NCBI RefSeq assembly: GCF_001990265.1
Contig: NZ_LYVN01000004.1
Span: 1-64,000, forward strand
Direction: 5' to 3'
Origin: Sphingopyxis sp. KK2
GTDB taxonomy: Bacteria > Pseudomonadota > Alphaproteobacteria > Sphingomonadales > Sphingomonadaceae
Length of the DNA stretch: 64,000 nucleotides
In this document: piece by piece, positions 17,350 through 25,524 of the stretch
Position numbering within the stretch: position 1 is the stretch's first letter
How the letters are laid out: every line of letters starts with the position of its first letter
Notes under the pieces: model-generated
Databases searched by the model: none
Seen by the model: the letters and a program-made list of their open reading frames with translations, nothing else
Told to the model about the DNA's origin: nothing
Translations under genes and position numbers: made by a program

Positions 17350-18585
17350 ATGAAGCGCTGGAAATCCGCCTTGGCCGCCGCCTTCGTCGCGGCGCTCCCC
17401 CTCGCCCCGGTCGCTGCGGCCGATCCTGCCCCCGCCGAACCGGTCGAAATCCTACCGATCGCCTTTTCCGAGGACGGGCTTTCGGGCGCCGGCGGCGAAC
17501 GGCTGCGCGCCGAGCTTCGGACTGCGCAATTCATCGCGCTCGGCGAGGATCATGGCTTTGCCGGATCGCCCGAACTCGGCATCGCGCTGGCGCATGACGC
17601 GCAGGCGCTGGCGGGCGCGAACCCCGTCTTCCACGCGGTCGAGGTCGGCCCGATCACCGCGCGCCGCACAGCCTTCGAAATCCGCGACCATGGCGTCGAC
17701 GGCCTCGGCCCCTGGCTGAAGGGCCGCCCCTGGGCGATGCCCTTCCTCTCGAACGTCGAGGATGCGAAGCTCGCCGCGATCTTCAGCCCGCGCTATCTGT
17801 GGGGGATCGACCAGGAATTCGTCGGATCGCCCGCGATCCTGCTCGACCTGCTCACCGAACGCGCGCCCGACCAGGCGACGAAGCAGCTGCTCGCCAAATG
17901 GCAGGCCAGCGACAAGGCGGCGCTCGACGCCGGGCAGTTCGACAAGATCATGCTGCAGACCGCGACCCCCGCCGATTTCGCCGACCTGCGCGCGCGCTAC
18001 AGGGGCAGCGTCGAACTCACCGCCATCGTCGACGCGATGGAGAAGAGCGCGCACATCTACCAGCTCAACGATCAGGGCCGATATCTCGAGAATAACGAGG
18101 TGCGCGCCGCGCTGATGCGCAGCTATTTCCTCCGCGCGCTCGATGGCGAAAAACCCGCGGCGCCGACCGTGCTGCTCAAGATGGGGCTCAACCATGTCGG
18201 CCGCGGCACGACGCCGACCTCGATCTACGACCTCGGCTCGCTGCTCCCCGGGCTCGCCGCCGCGAACGGCAAGACCTCGCTCCACATCGCCTATCTCCCG
18301 CTCGCCGGGACGGTGCGCAATATCAAGCCGACGCCGACGACCTTTACCGAAGTCGCGCCCTACAAGGACGAGACCGTCGGTCCGATCCTCGCCGCCGCGG
18401 GCATCGCGCCGGACAGCCTGCCCGCGACCGGCCATGTGCTGATCCCGCTCGCACCGCTGCGCCACACATTGCAGGGCAAGGCGCTGCGCGAACTGCCCGT
18501 CTATTCGCGTTTCACGCTGCTCGGCTTCGATTATCTGGTCACGACGCGCGACGCGAAGCCCGCGACGCATTTCGAGGCACGTTAG
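17350..18585 (+). CDS. Secreted hypothetical protein, EreA/ChaN-like fold suspected
   Basis: The 411-residue protein has a clear Sec signal peptide (about 1-24, ending VAAADP). The block FIALGEDHGFAGSPELG (about 58-74) resembles the LGE-x-x-HG region of erythromycin-esterase/ChaN-like proteins, and a later LKMGLNHVGRG segment (about 274-284) supplies another His. These suggest a hydrolase or metal/heme-binding fold, but no family can be assigned firmly. It has a strong ribosome-binding site and a palindromic operator in its promoter, so its expression is probably switched by a dedicated regulator not present in this window. It is convergent with pheA, six bases apart. Confidence 0.75.
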   Translation: MKRWKSALAAAFVAALPLAPVAAADPAPAEPVEILPIAFSEDGLSGAGGERLRAELRTAQFIALGEDHGFAGSPELGIALAHDAQALAGANPVFHAVEVGPITARRTAFEIRDHGVDGLGPWLKGRPWAMPFLSNVEDAKLAAIFSPRYLWGIDQEFVGSPAILLDLLTERAPDQATKQLLAKWQASDKAALDAGQFDKIMLQTATPADFADLRARYRGSVELTAIVDAMEKSAHIYQLNDQGRYLENNEVRAALMRSYFLRALDGEKPAAPTVLLKMGLNHVGRGTTPTSIYDLGSLLPGLAAANGKTSLHIAYLPLAGTVRNIKPTPTTFTEVAPYKDETVGPILAAAGIAPDSLPATGHVLIPLAPLRHTLQGKALRELPVYSRFTLLGFDYLVTTRDAKPATHFEAR

Positions 18586-18591
18586 CCCCGG

Positions 18592-19482
18592 TCAGCTGCG
18601 CGCGCGCGCCTGCCGGTAGGTGCCGAGCAGCCGCAGCGTCTTGGTCTGGAAATCCAGCTCCTCGAGTGCGCGGTCGATGCGTTCCTCGCCGGGCGCCCCG
18701 ACGATGTCGGCGTAAAAGGTCGTCGCGGTAAAGCTGCCCCCGACCTGATAGCTTTCGAGCTTGGTCATGTTGACGCCGTTGGTCGCGAAGCCGCCGAGCG
18801 CCTTGTACAGCGCGGCGGGAATGTTGCGGACCTCGAAGATGAAGGTCGTCATCAGCGGCACGTCCTGCGGCAATTCGGGCAGCGGTTCGCGCGCCAGCAC
18901 GACGAAGCGCGTCATATTATGGTCAGCGTCCTCGATGCCCGTTTCGTGCAGCTTGAGCCCATAGAGGTCGGCGGCGTGCGGCGGCGCCAGTGCGGCAAGT
19001 CCGACCTCGTCGCTGTCGGCGACCCAGGCGGCGGCGCCCGCGGTGTCGCTGTGCGCGACGGGGTCGATCTTGTTGCTGCGCAACCACTTGCGGCACTGGC
19101 CCAGCGCCTGCTCATGGCTCATCGCACGCGTGACGGAGCCGAGGTCGCGACTCATCAGGCCATAGCGGATGCGCAGGAAGTGCTCGCCGACGATCGACAG
19201 GCCGGATTCGGGAAGCAGAAAATGGATGTCGGCGACGCGGCCGTGCAGGCTGTTTTCGATCGGGATGATCGCGCGGTCGACGCGCCCGTCGCGCACCGCC
19301 TCGATCGCATCCTCGAACGAATAGCAGGGCAAGGGCAGCGAATTAGGGTCATATTCGCGCGCAGCGAGGTCGCTGTTCGCGCCGGGGGCGCCCTGAAACG
19401 CCAGCCCGCGCGCGGGCTCGGCGAGCGCCGCCGCCTTCATCTGGTCGACCAATGCCTGTGCCGAAGCCGAATAACTGCCCAT
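18592..19482 (-). CDS. pheA: Prephenate dehydratase
   Basis: PheA decarboxylates and dehydrates prephenate to phenylpyruvate in phenylalanine synthesis. The 296-residue protein is the monofunctional type, lacking a chorismate mutase domain. The catalytic domain begins LAFQGAPGANS (about 27-37). It contains ENSLHG (about 76-81) and the catalytic TRF at 191-193. A C-terminal ACT domain (about 210-285) with KLESYQ should bind phenylalanine for feedback inhibition. Start 19482 (MGSYSASAQ) is chosen over an in-frame ATG at 19533 because the upstream 17 residues are low-complexity and not typical. It diverges from the cytochrome genes. Confidence 0.95.
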   Translation of the reverse strand: MGSYSASAQALVDQMKAAALAEPARGLAFQGAPGANSDLAAREYDPNSLPLPCYSFEDAIEAVRDGRVDRAIIPIENSLHGRVADIHFLLPESGLSIVGEHFLRIRYGLMSRDLGSVTRAMSHEQALGQCRKWLRSNKIDPVAHSDTAGAAAWVADSDEVGLAALAPPHAADLYGLKLHETGIEDADHNMTRFVVLAREPLPELPQDVPLMTTFIFEVRNIPAALYKALGGFATNGVNMTKLESYQVGGSFTATTFYADIVGAPGEERIDRALEELDFQTKTLRLLGTYRQARARS

Positions 19483-19649
19483 GAGTGCCTTCCCGCGTGA
19501 AGGTCGGGCGCATAGCGGCGGCGCGCTTTGCACGCAACCGGCGCGAAGGCCGTTTCATCCCCTTGCGCCGCCGCGTGCGCATCAGTAAGGGAGCGTCCAA
19601 ATCAAATATGCGCGCCCATGAGGGGCGCCAGCGAACGGGGCTGCAAAGC

Positions 19650-20306
19650 ATGGACAACCGCAACAATACCATCGCCGGCTGGGTGCTCTTCGCGGGCATC
19701 TGCGCGCTGGGCCTGACCATCGGGTCGGGCATGGTGTTCGCCGATCATCACCCCGAGAAGGAAGGCTATCCGATCGAGGACGCCGAAGGCGGTGCCGGCG
19801 GCGGCGCATCGGCCGTCCCGCTTCCCAACCTGCTCGCTGCGGCGGATGTCGCGAAGGGCGAGGCCGTGTTCGCGAAATGCGCCGCGTGCCACACGGTCAA
19901 TGCCGGCGGCGCCAACGGCGTCGGTCCGAACATCCATGCGATCATGGGCGACGAAATCGGCCATGGCCGCGGCGGCTTCGCCTTCTCCGACGCGCTCAAG
20001 AGCCATGGCGGCACCTGGACCTTCGAGAATATGGACGCCTGGCTCGCCAGCCCGCGCAAGTTCGCCAATGGCACCAAGATGTCGTTCGCCGGCCTGTCGA
20101 GCGCCGAAGATCGCGCCAACCTGATCGTCTATCTGAACGCGCAGGGTTCGAATCTGGCGCTGCCCGCCGCCGAAGCCGCTCCGGCCGCTGACGCCGCTGC
20201 CGCGCCGGCCGAAGGCGAGGCACCCGCCGCCGCCGACAAGGGCGCCGCCGCTGCACCGGCCGAAGGCGCCGCAGCCACCCCCGCCCCGGCAGAAGCCAAG
20301 AAATAA
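19650..20306 (+). CDS. Membrane-anchored class I cytochrome c (CycM/c552-like)
   Basis: The 218-residue protein has an N-terminal transmembrane anchor (about residues 9-30), then a periplasmic cytochrome c domain. The heme site is CAACH (77-81), and the likely distal ligand is Met144 in GTKMSFAG. A long Ala/Glu/Pro-rich tail (about 165-218) follows the heme domain. This architecture fits CycM/c552-type cytochromes that shuttle electrons between the bc1 complex and cytochrome oxidase. Its stop codon overlaps the start of the second cytochrome gene by one base, so the two are coupled. Confidence 0.92.
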   Translation: MDNRNNTIAGWVLFAGICALGLTIGSGMVFADHHPEKEGYPIEDAEGGAGGGASAVPLPNLLAAADVAKGEAVFAKCAACHTVNAGGANGVGPNIHAIMGDEIGHGRGGFAFSDALKSHGGTWTFENMDAWLASPRKFANGTKMSFAGLSSAEDRANLIVYLNAQGSNLALPAAEAAPAADAAAAPAEGEAPAAADKGAAAAPAEGAAATPAPAEAKK

Positions 20307-20734
20307 TGCGCCTCGCGCCCGTCGTGCTGGCGGGCGCGCTCGCGCTGGCAGGCTGCGGCAAGGGCGACAAGCCCGCTGCTGAAACCACCGACGCGCCGTC
20401 GGGGGCGCCCGCAGCGCCGGTCGAACCGACCGCGGCGATGGGCGAACAGATTTTCAAGCGCTGCGTCGCGTGCCACACGATCGACAAGGGCGGCAACAAC
20501 GCCATCGGCCCGAACCTCCACGGCGTCGTCGGCCGCGCCGTCGGCTCGCATGCGGGCTTCAGCTATTCGTCGGCGATGAAGGCGAAGGGCGGTGTCTGGG
20601 ACGATACCGCGCTCGACGCCTATCTCAAATCGCCGATGAAGGCGATTCCCGGCACGCGCATGGCCTTTGCCGGCATCCCAGACGATGCCGACCGCAAGGC
20701 GCTGATCCTGTACCTCGACGAACAGTCGAAATGA
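20306..20734 (+). CDS. Lipoprotein class I cytochrome c
   Basis: The 142-residue protein has a lipoprotein signal peptide (lipobox LALAGC, Cys17), a short disordered linker and a class I cytochrome c domain. The heme motif is CVACH (53-57) with probable axial Met119 in GTRMAFAG. It is related to the heme domain of the preceding gene (shared IGPN-x-HG, F-S-x-A-x-x-x-x-G-x-W order), consistent with tandem duplication. It should be tethered to a membrane and act as an electron carrier. TAATG overlap with the previous gene indicates one operon. A strong terminator follows directly. Confidence 0.93.
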   Translation: MRLAPVVLAGALALAGCGKGDKPAAETTDAPSGAPAAPVEPTAAMGEQIFKRCVACHTIDKGGNNAIGPNLHGVVGRAVGSHAGFSYSSAMKAKGGVWDDTALDAYLKSPMKAIPGTRMAFAGIPDDADRKALILYLDEQSK

Positions 20735-20767
20735 TCGCCGCCCCCGCATTCGCGGGGGCCAGGCGAT
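20734..20767 (+). terminator. Bidirectional hairpin between cytochrome operon and LOG gene
   Basis: An inner stem pairs GCCCCCGC (20740-20747) with GCGGGGGC (20752-20759) around the loop ATTC. An outer stem pairs ATCGCC (20734-20739) with GGCGAT (20762-20767). It lies between two convergent genes. There is no long T-run, so it may act as a terminator/mRNA stabiliser for both. Confidence 0.6.
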
Positions 20768-20768
20768 G

Positions 20769-21638
20769 TTATTCCGCCACCTTGGCGTAGAAATCCTGGA
20801 TGATCGCCCAGGCTTCGTCGGCGGTTTCGACGAAGTGGAACAGCGACAGGTCGCGCGCGCTGATCACGCCTTCCTCGACCAGCGCGTCGAAATTGACGAC
20901 GCGGGTCCAGAATTCCTTGCTGAACAGCACGATCGGGATCGGCTTGATCTTGCCGGTCTGGATCAGCGTCAGCAGTTCGAACGTCTCGTCGAACGTCCCG
21001 AACCCGCCCGGGAACACGCACACCGCGCGCGCGCGGAGCAGGAAGTGCATCTTGCGGAGCGCGAAATAGTGGAACTGGAAGCTCAGCTTCGGGGTGACGA
21101 AGCGGTTGGGCGCCTGCTCGTGCGGCAGCACGATGTTGAGCCCGATCGAATCGCGGCCTTCGTCGTCGGCGCCGCGGTTCGCGGCCTCCATGATCGACGG
21201 GCCGCCGCCCGAACAGACGACGAAGTCGCGGCAGCCATTTTCGTCGCACGGGACCTGGCTCGCGATCCGCGCGAGGTTGCGCGCCTCGTCATAATATTTC
21301 GACTTGGCGGCGAGCCGCTCGGCGATGCGCGTCTCCTCGGGCGTCCGCGCGGCGTCGAGCACCGCCTGCGCCGCGTCGGGCGCCGGGATGCGCGCCGAGC
21401 CATAGATGACGAGGGTCGATTCGATCTTCGCTTCGTTGAGCAGCAATTCGGGCTTGAGCAGCTCGAGCTGGAAGCGCACCGGCCGCAGATCCTCGCGCAG
21501 CAGGAATTCGGTGTCCTGGAACGCCAGCCGATAGGCGGGGTCCTGCGTCTGGGGGGTCGATACCGCCTGTTTGGCGAATTGCGCGTCGTCCTTGGCCTTG
21601 TGGAAACGCGAACGATGGGGTTGTTTTTCTTCTGTCAT
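20769..21638 (-). CDS. LOG family protein (TIGR00730-like)
   Basis: The 289-residue cytosolic protein belongs to the LOG/lysine-decarboxylase-like Rossmann family. It carries the nucleotide-binding blocks VVCSGGGPSIMEAANRGA (about 135-152) and PGGFGTFDETFE (about 212-223), the defining PGGxGTxxE motif. LOG proteins hydrolyse nucleoside 5'-monophosphates to base and ribose phosphate. They are called cytokinin-activating in plants, while bacterial roles are mostly unproven. An N-terminal extension of about 65 residues precedes the usual domain start VIYGSARIP. Start 21638 (MTEEKQPHRS) is preferred to an in-frame ATG 36 bases upstream. Confidence 0.87.
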   Translation of the reverse strand: MTEEKQPHRSRFHKAKDDAQFAKQAVSTPQTQDPAYRLAFQDTEFLLREDLRPVRFQLELLKPELLLNEAKIESTLVIYGSARIPAPDAAQAVLDAARTPEETRIAERLAAKSKYYDEARNLARIASQVPCDENGCRDFVVCSGGGPSIMEAANRGADDEGRDSIGLNIVLPHEQAPNRFVTPKLSFQFHYFALRKMHFLLRARAVCVFPGGFGTFDETFELLTLIQTGKIKPIPIVLFSKEFWTRVVNFDALVEEGVISARDLSLFHFVETADEAWAIIQDFYAKVAE

Positions 21639-21686
21639 TGGCGGACGGCTACCCGCTCCGCGTGACTTTGCCAAGACTGGGCACCC

Positions 21687-22388
21687 TCAGCGGCAGTATC
21701 CGTTGCCGCTCATATCCATATGGAAATGGTTGTAGTGCGCCGCGTTGTAATCGGGGCTCAGCACCGTCCCGAAGCGGCGGCACGCCGACTTGTGCAGCGC
21801 GCGGAGGAAATCCTGCGACGCCTTGTCGCCCTTCCACCCGCCGTCGAGCATGATCCGCCGGCCGTCGGCGAGCACGAAGCCCGACACGTCGATCGCATTC
21901 GAATAGGCATGCTGCGACAGCCGGCCCGACCGGCCGCCATAGATGTTGCGGCAGCTATAGGTGCCAAAGGTCTCGATCTTGACGACCTTCTGCCCGAAAT
22001 ATTTCTGCGCCGCGGGCTTCACCGCATATTGCGCCCACGCCGCGAAATTCTTCGCCAGCGGACAGGTCATCGCGCCCAGCCCCGACGTCGGGGTGCCGAT
22101 GTCGAGCAGCTTCACCGAATCGATCGAGCTGCACCCGCCGCCATGATCCTGGTTGGGCAGCGGGGTGAACTTCACTCCCGCCTGCTTCAGGTCGACCGCG
22201 CATTGCTGTGCTTCGGGGCTGTTGAACGACGGCGCCGTCGTCATTTGCGGGCGTTTCGGCGTGCTCGCCGCCGGGCGCCCATTGTCGCTGCGCTTCATCA
22301 CGTCGGGGCTCCCGAAACAGCCCGAAAGCGACAGCGCCGCGAGGGCGGCGACGGCGATCCGGGGCTGGAGGAACGACGCGAAGGACAT
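21687..22388 (-). CDS. Extensin-like family lipoprotein
   Basis: The 233-residue protein has a lipoprotein signal (lipobox LSLSGC, Cys24) and an extensin-like C-terminal domain (PF06904). Conserved elements include LPNQDHGGGCSSIDSVKL, CPLAKNFAAWAQ, the S-x-HAYSNAIDVSGF block and HYNHFHMDM. The last two resemble the zinc-binding His/Asp set of M15-type (VanY-like) peptidases, so a peptidoglycan role is plausible. Several cysteines should form disulfides in the periplasm. The gene is divergent from serC. Confidence 0.87.
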   Translation of the reverse strand: MSFASFLQPRIAVAALAALSLSGCFGSPDVMKRSDNGRPAASTPKRPQMTTAPSFNSPEAQQCAVDLKQAGVKFTPLPNQDHGGGCSSIDSVKLLDIGTPTSGLGAMTCPLAKNFAAWAQYAVKPAAQKYFGQKVVKIETFGTYSCRNIYGGRSGRLSQHAYSNAIDVSGFVLADGRRIMLDGGWKGDKASQDFLRALHKSACRRFGTVLSPDYNAAHYNHFHMDMSGNGYCR

Positions 22389-22500
22389 GGCGTCAATTTA
22401 CCGACACTATGGTTAACAAGCTCTAAAGCATCGCTTCAGCTCGTCGATAATTTCGCCCGGGCGGCGCATTTTGTTTGACAGTTTCTTGTCCGACCCTAAA

Positions 22501-22553
22501 CGCGGCGCCGGGCCACGCGGTCCCAACGCCGCGCGAGCTCTCTGCAAGGAGAG
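22501..22553 (+). promoter_or_regulatory. Structured serC leader RNA; hairpin covers the ribosome-binding site
   Basis: Two hairpins can be drawn. The first has a perfect 7-bp outer stem CGCGGCG (22501-22507)/CGCCGCG (22527-22533), with an inner GGGCC/GG(U)CCC stem. The second is CUCUCU-GCAA-GGAGAG (22538-22553), six pairs capped by a GNRA tetraloop, and it contains the AAGGAG Shine-Dalgarno (22546-22551). An alphaproteobacterial serC RNA motif upstream of serC has been described. This arrangement fits such a cis-regulator, but I cannot compare it with the covariance model. Confidence 0.55.
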
Positions 22554-22559
22554 ACTATG

Positions 22560-23687
22560 ATGAGTGAAGTGACGACACCCGAATTGCGCCCTGCGCGCCC
22601 GTTTTTCTCTTCCGGACCCTGCGCCAAGCCGCCGGTCTGGTCCCCCGAAAAACTCAACACCGAATCGCTGGGCCGCTCGCATCGCGCCAAGATCGGCAAG
22701 ACGCGCCTGCAGCTTTGCATCGACCTGATGCGCGAGATGCTGCAGCTTCCCGACACGCACCGCATCGGCATCGTTCCGGGTTCGGACACCGGCGCCTTCG
22801 AAATGGCGATGTGGACGATGCTCGGCGCCCGCCCCGTCACGACGCTCGCTTGGGAAAGCTTCGGCGAAGGCTGGGTCACCGACGCCGCCAAGCAGCTCAA
22901 GCTCGATCCGACCGTCATCCGCGCCGACTACGGCCAGCTTCCCGACCTCAGCCAGGTCGACTGGTCGAACGACGTGCTTTTCACCTGGAACGGCACCACC
23001 TCGGGCGTCCGCGTGCCCGACGGCGACTGGATCGCCGCCGACCGCGAAGGCCTCTCCTTCGCCGACGCGACCAGCGCTGTGTTCGCCTACGACCTGCCGT
23101 GGGACAAGATCGACGTCGCGACCTTCAGCTGGCAGAAGGTGCTCGGCGGCGAAGGCGGCCATGGCGTGCTGATCCTCGGCCCGCGCGCGGTCGAACGGCT
23201 CGAGAATTACACCCCCGCCTGGCCGCTGCCGAAGGTGTTCCGCCTCGTCTCGAAGGGCGCGCTCGCCGAGGGCGTGTTCAAGGGCGAGACGATCAACACC
23301 CCGTCGATGCTCGCGGTCGAGGATGCGATCTTCGCGCTCGAATGGGCGAAGTCGCTCGGCGGCCTCGACGGGCTGAAAGCGCGCAGCGATGCGAATGCCG
23401 CGGCGCTCGACAAGATCGTCGCGGAACGCGACTGGCTCTCCCACCTCGCCGCCGATCCGGCCAGCCGCTCGAAGACCTCGGTCTGCCTGTCGGTCGCCGG
23501 CGCCGACGAGGGCTTCATCAAGAAGTTCGCGGGGCTGCTCGAAGCCGAGGGCGCGGCCTATGACATCGCGGGCTATCGCGACGCGCCTCCGGGTCTTCGC
23601 ATCTGGTGCGGCGCGACCGTCGACACCGCCGATATCGAAGCGCTCGGCCCGTGGCTCGACTGGGCCTACGAAACCCTCTCCGCGTAA
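22560..23687 (+). CDS. serC: Phosphoserine aminotransferase
   Basis: SerC converts 3-phosphohydroxypyruvate and glutamate to phosphoserine and 2-oxoglutarate, and also serves pyridoxal phosphate synthesis. The 375-residue protein is of the alphaproteobacterial type (RPFFSSGPCAKPPVW start). The PLP-binding lysine is K193 in FSWQKVLGGEGGHG, and GTTSGVRVP supplies phosphate contacts. An ATG three bases upstream (22557) is an alternative start; 22560 gives the better eight-base spacing to AAGGAG. serA follows with only a palindromic repeat between, so the serine pathway genes form one unit. Confidence 0.95.
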   Translation: MSEVTTPELRPARPFFSSGPCAKPPVWSPEKLNTESLGRSHRAKIGKTRLQLCIDLMREMLQLPDTHRIGIVPGSDTGAFEMAMWTMLGARPVTTLAWESFGEGWVTDAAKQLKLDPTVIRADYGQLPDLSQVDWSNDVLFTWNGTTSGVRVPDGDWIAADREGLSFADATSAVFAYDLPWDKIDVATFSWQKVLGGEGGHGVLILGPRAVERLENYTPAWPLPKVFRLVSKGALAEGVFKGETINTPSMLAVEDAIFALEWAKSLGGLDGLKARSDANAAALDKIVAERDWLSHLAADPASRSKTSVCLSVAGADEGFIKKFAGLLEAEGAAYDIAGYRDAPPGLRIWCGATVDTADIEALGPWLDWAYETLSA

Positions 23688-23695
23688 CATTTGTT

Positions 23696-23774
23696 CGTCA
23701 TCCCCGCGAAAGCGGGGACCCAGAGCGTGCATGGGCTTTCCCCACACTGGGTTCCCGCTTTCGCGGGAATGACG
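23696..23774. repeat. Long imperfect palindrome (dispersed REP-like repeat)
   Basis: Arms CGTCATCCCCGCGAAAGCGG... and ...CCGCTTTCGCGGGAATGACG pair almost fully over about 28 bases each, with a loop of about 23 bases. Inside each arm the sequence GCGAAAGC/GCTTTCGC forms. Elements of this kind are scattered intergenically in sphingomonad genomes. Here it separates serC from serA and could act as an attenuator, mRNA processing site or partial terminator. Confidence 0.75.
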
Positions 23775-23793
23775 AGGTTAAAGGATCATAGAC

Positions 23794-25380
23794 ATGACCG
23801 CACCCAAAGTTCTGATTTCCGACAAAATGGACCCCAAGGCCGCCGCGATCTTCAAGGAACGCGGCATCGACGTCGACGTCATCACCGGCAAGACCAAGGA
23901 CGAGCTGATCGCGATGATCGGCGACTATGACGGCCTCGCCATCCGCTCGGCCACCAAGGTCACCGCCGACGTCCTCGCCGCCGCGACGAACCTCAAGGTC
24001 GTCGGCCGCGCCGGCATCGGCGTCGACAATGTCGATATCCCGTCGGCCTCCAAGCAGGGCGTCATCGTGATGAACACGCCCTTCGGCAACAGCATCACCA
24101 CCGCCGAACATGCGATCGCGATGATGTTCGCGCTCGCCCGCCAGATCCCCGAAGCGAACACGCTGACGCAGGCGGGCAAATGGCCGAAGAACGACTTCAT
24201 GGGGGTCGAACTGACGTCGAAGACGCTCGGCCTGATCGGCTGCGGCAACATCGGCAGCATCGTTGCCGAGCGTGCCCTCGGCCTGCGCATGAAGGTCGTC
24301 GCCTTCGATCCCTTCCTGACCCCCGAGCGCGCGATCGAACTCGGTGTCGAAAAGGCCGATCTCGACACCCTGCTCGCCAAGGCGGACTTCATCACGCTGC
24401 ACACGCCGCTCACCGACCAGACGCGCAATATCCTTTCGAAGGAAAATATCGCCAAGGCGAAGAAGGGCGTGCGCATCATCAACTGCGCGCGCGGCGGGTT
24501 GATCGACGAGGCCGCGCTCAAGGATGCGCTCGACAGCGGCCAGGTCGCGGGCGCAGCGCTCGACGTGTTCCAGACCGAACCGCCCGCCGCCGACCATCCG
24601 CTGTTCGGCACCCCGAACTTCATCTGCACGCCGCATTTGGGCGCGTCGACCGACGAAGCGCAGGTCAATGTCGCGATCCAGGTCGCCGAGCAGATTTCGG
24701 ATTACCTCCTGACCGGCGGCATCACCAATGCACTTAACGTGCCGAGCCTGTCGGCCGAGGAAGCGCCGAAGCTGCGCCCCTATATGAGCCTCGCCGAAAA
24801 GCTCGGCAGTCTCGTCGGCCAGCTCGCGCACGACAACCTCACCACCATCTCGATCGAGGTCGAGGGGGCGGCTGCCGAGCTCAACCTCAAGCCGATCACC
24901 GCCGCGGTGCTCACCGGCCTGATGCGGCGCTATTCGGACGCGGTGAATATGGTCAACGCCCCGCACCTCGCGCGCGAACGCGGTCTCGACGTGCGTGAAG
25001 TGCGCCACGACCGCGACGGCGACTATCACACGCTCGTCCGCGTCACCGTCGCGACCGAGGCCGGCGACCGCTCGGTCGCGGGCACGCTGTTCAGCAACGG
25101 CGACCCGCGCCTCGTCGAGATGTTCGGGATCAAGGTCGAGGCCGATCTCGACGGCCATATGCTCTACATCGTCAACGAGGACGCCCCGGGCTTCATCGGC
25201 CGCATCGGCACCGCCCTCGGCGAAGCCGGGCTCAACATCGGTACCTTCCACCTCGGCCGCCGCGCCGCGGGCGGCGAAGCGGTGCTGCTTTTGAGCCTCG
25301 ATTCGCCGATGCCCGAACCCTTGCTGTGGCAGCTCTGCCAGCTGCCCGGCGTGAAGACGGTGAAGGGTCTGAAGTTCTAG
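23794..25380 (+). CDS. serA: D-3-phosphoglycerate dehydrogenase
   Basis: SerA oxidises 3-phosphoglycerate with NAD+ in the first step of serine synthesis. The 528-residue protein is the long form. The catalytic domain begins VLISDKMDPKAAAIF, and the NAD-binding segment has LIGCGNIGSIVA (about 145-156). The catalytic region includes NCARGGLIDEAAL and CTPHLGASTDEA (the His of the His/Glu pair). An intervening ASB domain (about 315-445) and a C-terminal ACT domain (about 455-528, VNEDAPGFIGRIGTAL) can mediate feedback by serine. It is linked to serC; expression may depend on read-through of the palindrome at 23696. Confidence 0.96.
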   Translation: MTAPKVLISDKMDPKAAAIFKERGIDVDVITGKTKDELIAMIGDYDGLAIRSATKVTADVLAAATNLKVVGRAGIGVDNVDIPSASKQGVIVMNTPFGNSITTAEHAIAMMFALARQIPEANTLTQAGKWPKNDFMGVELTSKTLGLIGCGNIGSIVAERALGLRMKVVAFDPFLTPERAIELGVEKADLDTLLAKADFITLHTPLTDQTRNILSKENIAKAKKGVRIINCARGGLIDEAALKDALDSGQVAGAALDVFQTEPPAADHPLFGTPNFICTPHLGASTDEAQVNVAIQVAEQISDYLLTGGITNALNVPSLSAEEAPKLRPYMSLAEKLGSLVGQLAHDNLTTISIEVEGAAAELNLKPITAAVLTGLMRRYSDAVNMVNAPHLARERGLDVREVRHDRDGDYHTLVRVTVATEAGDRSVAGTLFSNGDPRLVEMFGIKVEADLDGHMLYIVNEDAPGFIGRIGTALGEAGLNIGTFHLGRRAAGGEAVLLLSLDSPMPEPLLWQLCQLPGVKTVKGLKF

Positions 25381-25400
25381 GACTTCATTCCCCTCCAGTC

Positions 25401-25470
25401 CGTGTCGAGTGGACCGGGATGCCGCATCGGGCTCTCTCTCCTCCAGGGTGTGCCGGCACCACTCGACGCG
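25401..25470 (+). promoter_or_regulatory. Long-range hairpin in the serA-hisZ intergenic region
   Basis: CGTGTCGAGTGG (25401-25412) pairs with CCACTCGACGCG (25459-25470) through 12 bp including one G-U pair, enclosing 46 bases. The enclosed part holds GATG-CCG-CATC and a pyrimidine-rich CTCTCTCTCCTCCAG tract. It begins 21 bases after the serA stop and ends 54 bases before hisZ. A cis-acting RNA or a dispersed repeat are both possible. Confidence 0.45.
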
Positions 25471-25524
25471 GATGAATCGCACCGGATCGTTGACTCCGGT
25501 CGCGACCAGCCTAAGGCCGCACCG

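Noticed and set aside
20734-20767. tRNA-like or ncRNA gene
   Set aside because: The structure is a simple nested hairpin between convergent genes, best read as a terminator.
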